A stretch of DNA of 64,000 bases from G963704535 sp963704535 (lineage in GTDB: Bacteria; Chloroflexota; Chloroflexia; Chloroflexales; Roseiflexaceae). The DNA is taken from the NCBI GenBank assembly GCA_963704535.1, contig OY969916.1, forward strand, positions 3,286,001-3,350,000, read 5' to 3'. Each line of letters starts with the position of its first letter. The stretch's first letter is position 1. Made by a program: the position numbers and the translations under genes. Positions 13,936 through 22,728 of the stretch are shown piece by piece. Below the pieces are notes generated by a model. The model ran no database searches, was not told the DNA's origin, and saw nothing but the letters and a program-made list of their open reading frames with translations.

Positions 13936-15816
13936 TTAGTTCACCGAATAGCTGGCCGCCACGGTCCACGACGCACGATTGACCGCAGTGCCGGCCTCGG
14001 AGAGATCATAGATGTTCAGGAAAATATGGGCCTTGGTCCCCTGTTTGGCGACGCCGACGTTGCCCCGGTAGGTCGTGCCGTCCTGCACCATCGAGAACCC
14101 GCGCCATACGGTCGACTGCCCGCCCAGGTCGACACTCGGCATGCTCTGGCTATCCTCCTCGATATCCTCGCCAAACTGGGTGATGAACTGGTCGGCGATC
14201 GTTTTGCTATCCTGGTCGCCCGCCTCCAGGACGCTCAGGAAGATCAGGCCGCCGTTCGCCGGGTCGGAGATCGAGACGTTATTGGCATTCTCCTGCACCG
14301 TCCAGCCCGGCGGGTGCGCCACCGCGACGCCGAACGTCTGGCTGGTGTAGCGCTGGTGGTCGGTCGGTACCACGGCGTAGTCACCCTGATCCTTGCCGAG
14401 GACCCGCATCCGCCCGACCTGCACAACCGTATCGCGCACGACCAACTCAAGCGAGTACTCCCCCGGCGTGACGCCGTCGGGGTTGGTGAGCCGCACCCAG
14501 GTCGTTCCATCGGCGCCGTGATCCCACTCCGCTTCGCCCACGATCGGCTCGTCGCCATCGGGCTTCCAGACCCACGACCACGGCAGGCCCTCCTCCATGC
14601 CGGCGTAACTGAAGCTGGCGTAGATGATCGCCGTGCCGTACGGGAACTCGGCCGCCGGGCCGATCGGCGCGTAGGTGTCAGTGGTAACTTCGGGCGCGAA
14701 CTGGATCGCGCCGAAGGGGCCGGCCGCCACCACCTTGAATGTCAGCGAGTCAAGCAGTTCGCCAGCCTGGTAGACCTCGATCCGGTAATCGTCGCCGGCG
14801 GCCAGCAGGCTATCGGCGTCGGGGGTGAATGAGAAGTGGAAATAGATCGCCTCGTCGAACCCTTCCTCCTCGTCATAGCTGTACGTGCTAAACTGGCGGT
14901 CGCCCTGGAACCAGCGCGACTCAAGCTGGGTGCCCTTGGGGAACGGCTCGAACTGGGCGACGTAATAGATCGGCTGATCACCCACGAATGTATCGGTCGG
15001 GTCGACCGGCGCGCCCTCGACGTCGGTGATGCCGCGGCTCATCGTTGAGGAGAGCAGTTCGGCCGTCGGCGCCGCGACCAGGAAGCGGGTGCTCTTGGCG
15101 AGCTTGCCGTCGATCAGCACCTCCATACGGTAGTCGCCCGGCGCGAAATCCTCTTTAGCCTTCAGGCTAAAGCTGATGAACCCCTCGCGAGTGAAGCTCT
15201 CGATATCGGCGCTGGCACTATCGACCAGCTTGCTCCCCTGGTACCAACGCCCCTCGACCTGCTGGCCCTTCTTCAGCTCGGCGATCTCGACCGAGGCGTA
15301 GAAATCGTCCTTGGGAGCGAAGGTCGTCACCTTGTCAGTCGCCCGGTCATCGCTACCCAGCTTATGCGTCAGCGTCACTGCCGTCACACGCGGGTTGGGC
15401 GTCGGCGCGTCGATGGTGTAGTTGGCGCTACCCTTCTGCTCGTCGTTGAGGAACAGATCGATCCGATACCCATCGCCGCCGGGCCAGCCATCAGCCGGTG
15501 CCGGGAGCGTGAAGCCGATGTAGCGCGAGCCACCATCGTCGAGCGTGACCTCCACGTCGTCGAGCTGCTCCTCGCCGTACATGAACACCGCCTTGACGCG
15601 CGCACCCTTCTCCATATTGCGCGCCTGGATCGAGAGGTTGATCTGGTCATTCGGCCCGAAGCTGGTGGTCGGATCGAGCGGTTTCTTGTCGGCGTCGAGC
15701 TGCTTGGCGGGTGTGATCTCACTAATGGTCGGCGGCCCACCAAGGCTAAAGGCGCACGAGGCCAGGGCACAGGCCAGCAACAGGAGCGGCACAACTCGAC
15801 GACAATACAAGTTCAT
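13936..15816 (-). CDS. multi-domain lipoprotein with four repeat domains and a PsbP-like tail
   Basis: 626 residues. The N-terminus MNLYCRRVVPLLLLACALASC is a lipoprotein signal with lipobox LASC. Then come four roughly 110-residue beta-rich units (about residues 28-140, 143-250, 255-370 and 375-475). The first three share a pattern: a PTDTF/TSFGP-type opening, a KG-x-x-V/L-E-x-R/A-x-W/F-Y/F-x-G strand, and a GDYR-I/M-E/D-V/L strand near the end. The last ~140 residues (FGVAVAHPPGWTVQENANNVSISD...) resemble the PsbP/DUF1795 fold. The protein is likely exported and anchored; Chloroflexia are usually regarded as monoderm-like, so outward exposure is probable. Substrate or partner unknown. Domain naming beyond the lipobox is by eye. 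Confidence 0.8.
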   Translation of the reverse strand: MNLYCRRVVPLLLLACALASCAFSLGGPPTISEITPAKQLDADKKPLDPTTSFGPNDQINLSIQARNMEKGARVKAVFMYGEEQLDDVEVTLDDGGSRYIGFTLPAPADGWPGGDGYRIDLFLNDEQKGSANYTIDAPTPNPRVTAVTLTHKLGSDDRATDKVTTFAPKDDFYASVEIAELKKGQQVEGRWYQGSKLVDSASADIESFTREGFISFSLKAKEDFAPGDYRMEVLIDGKLAKSTRFLVAAPTAELLSSTMSRGITDVEGAPVDPTDTFVGDQPIYYVAQFEPFPKGTQLESRWFQGDRQFSTYSYDEEEGFDEAIYFHFSFTPDADSLLAAGDDYRIEVYQAGELLDSLTFKVVAAGPFGAIQFAPEVTTDTYAPIGPAAEFPYGTAIIYASFSYAGMEEGLPWSWVWKPDGDEPIVGEAEWDHGADGTTWVRLTNPDGVTPGEYSLELVVRDTVVQVGRMRVLGKDQGDYAVVPTDHQRYTSQTFGVAVAHPPGWTVQENANNVSISDPANGGLIFLSVLEAGDQDSKTIADQFITQFGEDIEEDSQSMPSVDLGGQSTVWRGFSMVQDGTTYRGNVGVAKQGTKAHIFLNIYDLSEAGTAVNRASWTVAASYSVN

Positions 15817-15845
15817 GACGAGGGTCCTTTCTGTCAGCCATCTGC

Positions 15846-16099
15846 TCGGAAAAAGGGGGTTGAGGGGGCAGCCCCCTCAGTCTCCCCCACCCACATTGTA
15901 AAATAGAACGGCGCCTTCCGAAACCTTCCTGGGAAAAAAGGGGGTTTGAGGGGGCAGCCCCCTCAGTCTCCCCCACCCACATTGTAAAGTAGAACGACGC
16001 CTTCCGAAACCTTCCTGGGAAAAAAGGGGGTTTGAGGGGGCAGCCCCCTCAGTCTCCCCCACCCACATTGTAAAGTAGAACGACGCCTTCCGAAACCTT
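15846..16099. repeat. 86-bp tandem repeat, three copies
   Basis: Three copies with an exact period of 86 bp (the GGGGG cores start at 15864, 15950 and 16036), differing by few bases. Each contains the hairpin GAGGGGGCAGCCCCCTC and a TCTCCCCCACCCACATTGTAAA flank, the same core found singly in many gaps of this window. It fills the gap upstream of the lipoprotein gene (15817-16177); no gene is seen in the gap. Confidence 0.9.
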
Positions 16100-16177
16100 A
16101 TCTAAGATTGCGGTTTCTACTGATCTATACGTTGTTCGGAGGAATTTTGGGAGATTTGAGCGATTTGAGAATCGCGA

Positions 16178-17698
16178 TTACAGGCCGTTTGCGAAGACGC
16201 GATAGTTTAGGAACGGAAACGGGTTATCCAGCTCCTCGACCTGATCGAGGAAGGCGCGGTCGGCCTCCGAGAGCACGTCGGCCTCGGCCAGGGTGCAGAG
16301 CTGCTCGCAGCGGCGCAGGTGTTGAGCGGGGCGCCGCAACGGCTCCTCGGCCGGGGCGCCCTGGTTGAGCAACAGCGGCCAGTCGCTCGACTGCGCTAGC
16401 AGCAACTCACGGGTCGCCTGCGCCAGCAGACGCTCGCGCTCGCCGTAAACCCTGGGCCAGCGCTGCACCAGGGTAGCCAGGCGCTCCTCGGCCTCGTGGA
16501 GCGCCTGCCAGAGCGCCGCAGCCGCCCGCCCGCCCCACGTGCGGTGGTCGCCGCCCGCCCCCCAGGAGCCCTCGCGCAGCACTACACCCTGGCGAGGGCG
16601 GTAGGCGCGCAGGTACGCCGAGGGCGCCGTCAGCGCGACGGTCGGGTGGACGACAAACGCTTCGATCACTGCTTTCAGCCAGGTCGGCCCCTCGAACCAG
16701 CGCCGACCCAACAGCTCGGCGTCCAGGGGAACCACCGCGATCCCAGGGCGATCGTGCTGGGCGTGAAACGAATCGAGCGCAGTGGTTATAGAGGCGCTAA
16801 AATGGGCCGCGTGCTCCTGCGCCAGCCGGAAGGCATCGTAGGGATCATACAGGCTTGCGGCGGCGCCGCCACCGCGCCAGAGGGCCAGCCCGGAGCGCGC
16901 GTCGCGCCGGAGCGCCCGATACAGCGGGTCGTCGGCATAGCCTAGCTCCGGCGACCAGATCTGTTGCGTGGCGCGCGCGTCGCGCACAAACGTCGCCAGC
17001 CGGCGGCTGGCAACCCAGCGTGGCCGCAAGTGGGTGATCTCGGCGCCGGCCGCCACGCTGGATGGGTCCACGATGATATAGCGAGTGCCATTGGATAGGA
17101 GCTGCTGCTCGATCGCCGGGCTGTAGCCACACTCCGGCAGCCAGAAGCCGCGCGGACGGCGGGCCAGCAGGCGCGTGGTATTGAGTGTGCCGATAGCAAG
17201 TTGCGCGTGTAGCGATTCGGCGCGACCCAATAGAGGCAGATACGCATGAGTTGCAGCGCCGGCCAGTGGCTCAACCGTCCCATCGGCGCACAGCTCACGG
17301 AGCGCGGCGACGAGGTTGCGGCCGTAGCGACCGACGAAACTGTTTAAGATCTCCTGGCCCCAGTCAAGATAGAAGCGCCCCAGGTAGCCACGGTGCGCCT
17401 CATCCTGCTGCTCCCAGCACTCCAGTTCGCCGGCGACGCGCTCCAGCCACCGCTCCATCCAGACTACAAAATGCTTCTGGACGACAATGTCATTGAGTTG
17501 TTCCAGCAGCAGCGGCGAGTAGGCCAAGGCGACGGTGAAACGTAGGCCAAGCTCGCGCAGATCGAACAGGACGTTCAACGTCGGCACGAGCGTGTGAGCA
17601 ATCGTCTCGTGGAGCGCATCTTCGCCATCAGGATCGCGCCCCGCCGAGCGGAGGTAGGGCACATGGCCGGTCAGGAGCAGCGCGAGGTAGCCGTTCAT
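16178..17698 (-). CDS. glycoside hydrolase family 57 / 1,4-alpha-glucan branching-type enzyme
   Basis: 506 residues, the size of GH57 branching enzymes. The N-terminal (beta/alpha)7 barrel starts MNGYLALLLTGHVPYLR (GHVPY with the conserved histidine). The nucleophile glutamate is in GFWLPECGYSP (about residues 185-195), and the acid/base aspartate is likely in VVPLDAELLGRRWFEGP (about 310-326). The C-terminal DUF1957 helical domain ends FPFLNYRVFANGL. The enzyme would remodel alpha-glucan, i.e. glycogen storage. No other glycogen gene is adjacent, although a GH13-like protein lies at 27.5-29.8 kb. A 7-bp repeat array abuts the start codon. Confidence 0.88.
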   Translation of the reverse strand: MNGYLALLLTGHVPYLRSAGRDPDGEDALHETIAHTLVPTLNVLFDLRELGLRFTVALAYSPLLLEQLNDIVVQKHFVVWMERWLERVAGELECWEQQDEAHRGYLGRFYLDWGQEILNSFVGRYGRNLVAALRELCADGTVEPLAGAATHAYLPLLGRAESLHAQLAIGTLNTTRLLARRPRGFWLPECGYSPAIEQQLLSNGTRYIIVDPSSVAAGAEITHLRPRWVASRRLATFVRDARATQQIWSPELGYADDPLYRALRRDARSGLALWRGGGAAASLYDPYDAFRLAQEHAAHFSASITTALDSFHAQHDRPGIAVVPLDAELLGRRWFEGPTWLKAVIEAFVVHPTVALTAPSAYLRAYRPRQGVVLREGSWGAGGDHRTWGGRAAAALWQALHEAEERLATLVQRWPRVYGERERLLAQATRELLLAQSSDWPLLLNQGAPAEEPLRRPAQHLRRCEQLCTLAEADVLSEADRAFLDQVEELDNPFPFLNYRVFANGL

Positions 17699-17702
17699 GA
17701 AT

Positions 17703-17733
17703 GTCGTTCGTCGTCTGTCGTTCGTCGTTCGCG
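17703..17733. repeat. 7-bp tandem array at the GH57 start
   Basis: Four tandem units of GTCGTTC/GTCGTCT directly upstream of the GH57 start codon, occupying the ribosome-binding region. It lacks an obvious inverted partner. Confidence 0.75.
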
Positions 17734-17767
17734 GATCAGCTACGCAATCGTCAATCGTCCGATCAGA

Positions 17768-17861
17768 AACTGTCTGAAAAGGGCATTGTTTCGCCTACGA
17801 TCCGTGGTGGAAAGAGGATTCTTGAGGGGAGGCCCCTCAAACTCCCCTTTTCAAACAGTCT
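17768..17861. repeat. dispersed hairpin element, full copy (about 94 bp)
   Basis: Terminal inverted repeats AACTGTCTGAAAAGGG and CCCCTTTTCAAACAGTCT flank an inner hairpin TTGAGGGGAGGCCCCTCAA. The segment GCCTACGATCCGTGGTGG is shared with the copy at 45757-45857. It ends at the stop codon of the minus-strand DUF2270 gene. A non-coding, MITE-like mobile repeat is the simplest reading. Confidence 0.8.
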
Positions 17862-17862
17862 A

Positions 17863-18639
17863 TCAGTCCTCGATAATCCTACCGTCATCATCCTCGGAGG
17901 ACGCGATATCAGGATGCCAGGGGCGCCTGCTAACCGGCTGCTGCGTGGGCGAGACCAGCTTTTGCAGTGTTCGCTCACGGGCCAGCACTTCGACGCTTGG
18001 CTCGCTCGTTCGGTAGGAAAGCACCATGATGAATATCAACACGGCGTAGCAGCAGAATACGGCGCCAAAGATCCACTCGCCAGGGACCGGCCCCACAGCC
18101 GCGTGGCATATCACCGTCTGGTTGTTCACACAGCTCCCCGGCTCCGACGCGCCGTGCAGCAGCAGCTTGACCAGCCAGGAGAGCAGCAGGAACAGGTAGA
18201 TCGCCATGTAGTTGTCGCGCAGCCGCCGGCCCACCATCTGCCAGAATGTCGTTTTGAAGTGCGGGTATCCCAGGTCGCGCACGATCAGCTCCTGCCAGGT
18301 GTCATTCACCGTCACGGCGTTATCCTGTAAGATCGGGGCGAAGTATTCTGTTTCGAGCAGGCGCACCCAACTGCTCCAGAGATCGTAGTAGCGGGTGCGA
18401 CGCGCCTCGACGGAGAGGAACATGATCGTGAACAGCATGTTGAGCAGCAGGACGGCGTGTGAACGGGCTTGGTCACTGAGCACAAAACTCACCGTCGTGC
18501 CGCTACTGAGGATGGCCCAGTTGGTTGGGTTATCGATGCGTATGCGCCAAGTCGTCGCCTGGTCCATCAGGCCACGGTAGATGTGAACAGTGGCGGCGAC
18601 GGGCGGCGGCCCGGCCGATTTGGCAATTGAAGAGGTCAT
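17863..18639 (-). CDS. DUF2270 family membrane protein
   Basis: 258 residues. The pattern HIYRGLMDQATTWRIRID, two hydrophobic helices (about residues 40-75, LLNMLFTIMFLSVEARRTRYYDLW), a central soluble part with ETEYFAPIL, and two further helices (MAIYLFLLLSWLVKLLL and WIFGAVFCCYAVLIFIMV) matches DUF2270 as I recall it. The EARRxRYY/F motif is the most typical. Function unknown. The last ~60 residues are polar and probably cytosolic. Monocistronic; upstream lies a 29-bp-arm palindrome and then htrA in the same direction. Confidence 0.85.
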   Translation of the reverse strand: MTSSIAKSAGPPPVAATVHIYRGLMDQATTWRIRIDNPTNWAILSSGTTVSFVLSDQARSHAVLLLNMLFTIMFLSVEARRTRYYDLWSSWVRLLETEYFAPILQDNAVTVNDTWQELIVRDLGYPHFKTTFWQMVGRRLRDNYMAIYLFLLLSWLVKLLLHGASEPGSCVNNQTVICHAAVGPVPGEWIFGAVFCCYAVLIFIMVLSYRTSEPSVEVLARERTLQKLVSPTQQPVSRRPWHPDIASSEDDDGRIIED

Positions 18640-18713
18640 GGATCACGATCGGTCATGCAATCTGAGATCCAGGGATCTATTATAGGTCTGGAGGTACGGC
18701 AACGTCAAGCGAG

Positions 18714-18776
18714 GGAACGGATAGAGAGCGGATAAACGGATAGCTGATATCCGTTTATCCGCTCTCTATCCGTTCC
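18714..18776. repeat. perfect 29-bp-arm palindrome
   Basis: GGAACGGATAGAGAGCGGAT... (18714-18742) pairs perfectly with 18748-18776 around a 5-base loop. The arms are made of GGATA(A/G)-type 7-9-bp units. It lies 16 bases past the htrA stop, upstream of the DUF2270 gene on the minus strand, and could serve as a terminator. Confidence 0.88.
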
Positions 18777-18791
18777 TCTATCCGCTCAGAT

Positions 18792-19955
18792 CTATGGTTG
18801 TTGGACACGATCCTCGACGCTCGGCCGCGCGCCAAGCTGCACCTCGAGATCCTGCGGCTGGCTGTCGCCGCCGATGAGCGTCAGCGTCACGGTGTCGCCG
18901 GGGCTGGTGTTCAGCTCAAGGTAGGAGATGACGTCCTCCTCCGAGGTCATCGGGATGCCGTTGAGCGCCGTCAGGATCGCTTCGCCGCGCAGGCCAGCCT
19001 GTGCAACCGGACCCTGGCTATTTGGCGCGATCAGAATACCGGCGCTCGGCAGGTTGCCCTGCTCCGCATCGAGCGTCGTCACGGTGCGCAGCCCAACTCC
19101 CAGGAATGGGTGCTCGTAGCTGCCGCGCTCGATCAGCGCCGCCGAGACCTTCTTGATCAGGTCCACCGGCACCGCGAACCCGATACCCGAGCTGGTGCCA
19201 CTCTGCGAAAGGATCGCCGTGTTCATCCCGATCACCTGCCCGCGCGAGTCAAGCAGCGGCCCGCCTGAGTTGCCGGGGTTGATCGCCGCGTCGGTCTGGA
19301 TCGCGCCGCCGATCGAGTAGCCGGTCTGGTCCTCGGTGATCGTGCGCCCGATCGCACTGATGATCCCGGTTGTTACGGTGCGATCCTGATCGAGCGGGTT
19401 GCCGATCGCGATCGTGCGCTGCCCCACCCGCACCCTGCCGGAGTCGCCCAACTCGACCGGGGCGACATTCTCCGGCAGTTGATCGACCTTGACGACGGCA
19501 ATGTCGCTGTCCGGGTCGGTCCCGACGATCTGCCCAATCGTCTCAAATAGGCCGGTGAACGAGACTGCCACGCGGCCATCTTGGCTGCTGGCGACGACAT
19601 GGTTGTTCGTGATGATATACCCATTGGTGTCGATCAGGAACCCTGAGCCGATGCCCTGGCCGGTCGAGATCTTGACGACCGATGGGGAAACCCGATCGTA
19701 AATATCGGCGACGAGCTGCTCCTCGGCGTCCAACTGCTGCTCGGCCTCCTGTGGGATGGGCGTCGCCTGCTGGGCCACCGGCTCGACCTGCGCGGGGGCA
19801 TCGGCCGGCGGGGCGGGCAGCCGGGTGGGCACCGTTCTGGGCGCATCGGTAGGGCCATTGAAGAACCCATTGGAATCATTTCCCGCATCACAGCCGGCGA
19901 GCATGAGCACGAGCAAGCCGGCGAGCGCCCAAACACGTAAACGATGACCTGGCAT
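18792..19955 (-). CDS. HtrA/DegP-like serine protease, lipoprotein
   Basis: 387 residues. The signal ends in a lipobox (LLVLMLAGC, cysteine 22), followed by a proline-rich linker. The trypsin-like domain (about residues 85-275) has the catalytic triad: His in IITNNHVVAS, Asp in DPDSDIAVVKVD, Ser in INPGNSGGPLL. One PDZ domain follows (about 280-380, HPFLGVGLRTV...GIPMTSEEDVISYL). It would act outside the membrane on misfolded proteins. No regulator is adjacent. The upstream 19956-20187 gap separates it from a divergent gene and contains an inverted GTTTCACG pair near 20034. Confidence 0.94.
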   Translation of the reverse strand: MPGHRLRVWALAGLLVLMLAGCDAGNDSNGFFNGPTDAPRTVPTRLPAPPADAPAQVEPVAQQATPIPQEAEQQLDAEEQLVADIYDRVSPSVVKISTGQGIGSGFLIDTNGYIITNNHVVASSQDGRVAVSFTGLFETIGQIVGTDPDSDIAVVKVDQLPENVAPVELGDSGRVRVGQRTIAIGNPLDQDRTVTTGIISAIGRTITEDQTGYSIGGAIQTDAAINPGNSGGPLLDSRGQVIGMNTAILSQSGTSSGIGFAVPVDLIKKVSAALIERGSYEHPFLGVGLRTVTTLDAEQGNLPSAGILIAPNSQGPVAQAGLRGEAILTALNGIPMTSEEDVISYLELNTSPGDTVTLTLIGGDSQPQDLEVQLGARPSVEDRVQQP

Positions 19956-20187
19956 ATCCTTCTCCTCAGCTGACTACGGCTGCTTGTATTGCAAGAGCAG
20001 TACCACCAACATGACGCATGACCGATCACGTTTCACGTTTCACGCAGCACGTTTTCCGAAATAGGTCCTATCAACCCGGTAGGTTCTCGTCCCATGGGCG
20101 GACGCGACACAAGTACTATAGACTTACGCAGCGCGGCGATCTATGATCAACAGGAGAAGCATACGTGCATAACAGGAGATCCCGGCA

Positions 20188-20799
20188 ATGTCTTCACTTT
20201 TGGCCCCCAACGACGCCCTGGCGGAGTCGCAGCGTCTAATGGCAGAGCTTGAGCGACGCCGCACCGAGCTGCCGTTTGCCGAATTGATCCTGGAGATGCA
20301 CCGACCGGCGCACCACAAGCTGCAAGCCAGCCAGGCCGAGAGCCAGCAATCCGTCGACGCCTGGCGGGCGGCGCTGGCGCGGCGCTGGGACTGTGAGGTC
20401 GCCGGGCGGCGTCTCTACAAGCGCATTTTGCGCCAGTTCGTCGAGTTCTACGGCGCTGGCGCCCACGAGGTTCAGTTGCTCTCGCGCGGCGAGGCCGAGA
20501 TCGATAGCTCGCCGGCCGAGCTGCTAACCGACCTGCGCCGCATCCAGGCCGCCCTGGCGATGGGTGCCGAAACGCTGCCGTTCGCGGCCCAGCGCGCGCC
20601 CGAAGTCGACCGGGCTTGCGTCGCCCTGGAGGGCGCGATCGCCGAAGCCGGGCTTTGGGAGACGCGACGCCGCACCGCCGCGCTGGATAACCGCATGGCG
20701 CAGGAGGCCTACCGGCGCGTGCGCAGCGCGACGCAGCATGCGCTGCGCGAGCATTACGGCGAGCACACGCCCAGCGAGTTTGGCGAGCTATTCTGGTAA
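20188..20799 (+). CDS. uncharacterised helical protein (203 aa)
   Basis: ATG 20188 follows AGGAGA. The 203-residue product is soluble, almost wholly helical and rich in Ala, Glu and Arg, with stretches such as ESQRLMAELERRRTELPFAE and VRSATQHALREHYGEHTPSE. No enzyme motif is visible and I do not recognise a family. It is divergent from htrA and convergent with pstB, with a strong bidirectional terminator behind it, so it is a single-gene unit. Confidence 0.65.
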   Translation: MSSLLAPNDALAESQRLMAELERRRTELPFAELILEMHRPAHHKLQASQAESQQSVDAWRAALARRWDCEVAGRRLYKRILRQFVEFYGAGAHEVQLLSRGEAEIDSSPAELLTDLRRIQAALAMGAETLPFAAQRAPEVDRACVALEGAIAEAGLWETRRRTAALDNRMAQEAYRRVRSATQHALREHYGEHTPSEFGELFW

Positions 20800-20829
20800 T
20801 CGATGGAAGGTTCCGGGAGAACGATGCAC

Positions 20830-20873
20830 AAAAAGAAGCAGGGGCGCGGCCAGCCGTGCCACTGCTCCTTTTT
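20830..20873. terminator. bidirectional rho-independent terminator
   Basis: AAAAAGAAGCAGGGGCGCGGC (20830-20850) pairs with 20853-20873 at 18 of 21 positions. The A-run on one side and T-run on the other let it serve both the + strand 203-residue gene and the - strand pstB. Confidence 0.8.
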
Positions 20874-20889
20874 GTGGTCAATATAGGCC

Positions 20890-21703
20890 CTAACCAAATC
20901 GCCCCGTGATGTAATCTTCCGTGCGCCGGTCCTTCGGGTTGGTGAAGATCTGCTCGGTGGGGCCGTACTCCACCAGCGTACCGGCGCGATCGACCGAGTC
21001 CATCAGGAAGAACGCGGTGCGGTCGGAGACGCGCGAGGCCTGCTGCATATTGTGGGTCACGATCACGATCGTGTAGTTACGCTTCAACTCACTGATCAGC
21101 TCCTCGATCTTCAAGGTCGAGATCGGGTCGAGCGCCGAGCAGGGCTCGTCCATCAGGATGACCTCCGGCTCGACCGCCAGCGCCCGCGCGATGCACAGGC
21201 GCTGCTGCTGGCCGCCGGAGAGCGCCAGGCCGGACTGCTTGAGCTTATCTTTTACCTCGTCCCACAGCGCGGCGCCGCGCAGCGACCGCTCGACCAGGTC
21301 GTCCATGGCACTCCTGGCGCCGCGCCAGCCGTTGATGCGCGGGCCGAAGGCGATGTTGTCGTAGATCGACTTGGGGAATGGGTTCGGCTTCTGGAAGACC
21401 ATCCCGATCCGCCGCCGCACCTCGACCGGGTCCACGCCCTGGCCGTAGAGATTGGTGCCCTGAAACAGGATCTCGCCCTCGACGCGGGCGCCGGCGACCA
21501 GGTCGTTCATGCGGTTGAAGCAGCGCAGCACGGTGCTCTTGCCACACCCGGATGGGCCGATAAAGGCCGTGACTTGGCGTGGCGCGATCTGGCAGATTCA
21601 GATCTTTGACCGCCCGAAAGCTGCTGTAGTAGATATGCACATTACGAGTATCCAGCGCATACTGGCCATTGGTGTGGGTCGCATGCGGTTGCTGCTCTAT
21701 CAT
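20890..21703 (-). CDS. pstB: phosphate ABC transporter ATPase PstB, with one-base frame break
   Basis: The energising subunit of high-affinity phosphate uptake. The N-terminal part (from ATG 21703: MIEQQPHATHTNGQYALDTR, then SFRAVKDLNL) and the rest (Walker A GPSGCGKST, ALSGGQQQRLCIARALA signature, Walker B VILMDEPCSALD, switch VTHNMQQA) are in different frames. Removing one G of the pair at 21591-21592 (CTGCCAG to CTGCAG on the coding strand) restores LNLQIAPRQVTAFIGPSGCGKST and a 270-residue protein, the normal length. As read, the gene would be dead; since pstS, pstC and pstA are intact, a sequencing or assembly indel is likely. Confidence 0.9.
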
Positions 21704-21705
21704 GA

Positions 21706-22728
21706 TCAGAATTTCCTCCGAAAGCGGCTACGTAGATAAATCGCCAGCGCATTGGTTGAAAGCAAAATAATCAGCAACAGGATGATCGCGGCGGCCGCCA
21801 GGTGCGAGAAGCCCTTCTGCGAGGCCGAGGTCCAGCCGTAGATCTGGTAGGGCAGCGCGCTGAAGCGGTCGAAGGCCCCGCGCGGCACAAACAGCAGTGT
21901 GCCGACGCCGACGACGATCAGCGGTGCCGTCTCGCCGATCGCGCGTGAGATCGCCAGGATCGTGCCGGTCAGGATGCCGCCGAAGGCGTTGGGCAGCACA
22001 TGATACCAGATCGTCTGCCACTTGGTCGCGCCGATGCCGTAGGAGGCCTGGCGCAACGAGAGCGGCACCGCGCGAACGGCCTCCTGGGCGCTGATAATGA
22101 TCACCGGCAGGATCAGCAGCGCCATGGTCAGCCCGCCCGACAGCACGCTGCGGCCATTGGTGATCCCGGCGAAGATCCGCACGAAGATCGTCAGGCCCAG
22201 CAGGCCGTAGATGATCGACGGCACGCCGGCCAGGTTGGCAATATTGATCTGGATAATGCGGTTGTACCACAGCTTGGGGTTGGCGTACTCCTCCAGATAA
22301 ATCGCCGCGCCCACGCCGATCGGGAACGCTACCAGGACGGTGATCAGGATCAGCATCAGTGAGCCGATCAGTGAGGGCAGCAGGCCGGCATCGAGCGCGT
22401 TGCGCTGAGAGGGCAGATTGGTGAGCAGATCAGCGCTCAACCAGAACTTGAGCAGGATCGGTTGGCCCGCAACTTTTTCGGCCGCTACCGCCTCGATCTG
22501 GGCCCGGTTGAAGATGCCCTCGCTGAAGTTCCACGATTCCACGATCCGCCCGCGCTGGTCCAGCACCATCCAGCTGATCGACTGGTCGAGGATCGACAAG
22601 ATCAGCACCAGGAGCGCGATGATGCCGATCAGGATCGCGCCCAGAAAGATCAACGACCAGATCCGCGCAATCAAGCGCCGGCGGCCGATGTGCGCCGCCG
22701 ATTGGGCTTGTGCCGTCTCTCCGATCAT
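21706..22728 (-). CDS. pstA: phosphate ABC transporter permease PstA
   Basis: One of the two channel subunits. 340 residues. An N-terminal helix (IWSLIFLGAILIGIIALLVLILSIL) precedes a long extracytoplasmic loop and the core of five or so helices. The permease signature is in AVRAVPLSLRQASYGIGATKWQTIWYHVLPNAFGGILTGTILAISRAIGETAPL (EAA loop). The start overlaps the pstC stop by four bases. The long loop after the first helix makes it slightly larger than E. coli PstA. Confidence 0.95.
   Translation of the reverse strand: MIGETAQAQSAAHIGRRRLIARIWSLIFLGAILIGIIALLVLILSILDQSISWMVLDQRGRIVESWNFSEGIFNRAQIEAVAAEKVAGQPILLKFWLSADLLTNLPSQRNALDAGLLPSLIGSLMLILITVLVAFPIGVGAAIYLEEYANPKLWYNRIIQINIANLAGVPSIIYGLLGLTIFVRIFAGITNGRSVLSGGLTMALLILPVIIISAQEAVRAVPLSLRQASYGIGATKWQTIWYHVLPNAFGGILTGTILAISRAIGETAPLIVVGVGTLLFVPRGAFDRFSALPYQIYGWTSASQKGFSHLAAAAIILLLIILLSTNALAIYLRSRFRRKF

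Noticed and set aside
13912..14832. + strand open frame (306 aa) opposite the lipoprotein gene
   Set aside because: Shadow frame; the minus strand has a lipobox signal peptide and repeated domains.
15746..16068. Two similar minus-strand short frames beginning MWVGETEGAAPSN
   Set aside because: They are translations of the 86-bp tandem repeat, which is non-coding.
15846..16099. CRISPR array
   Set aside because: Period is 86 bp with no variable spacers, and no cas gene is in the window.
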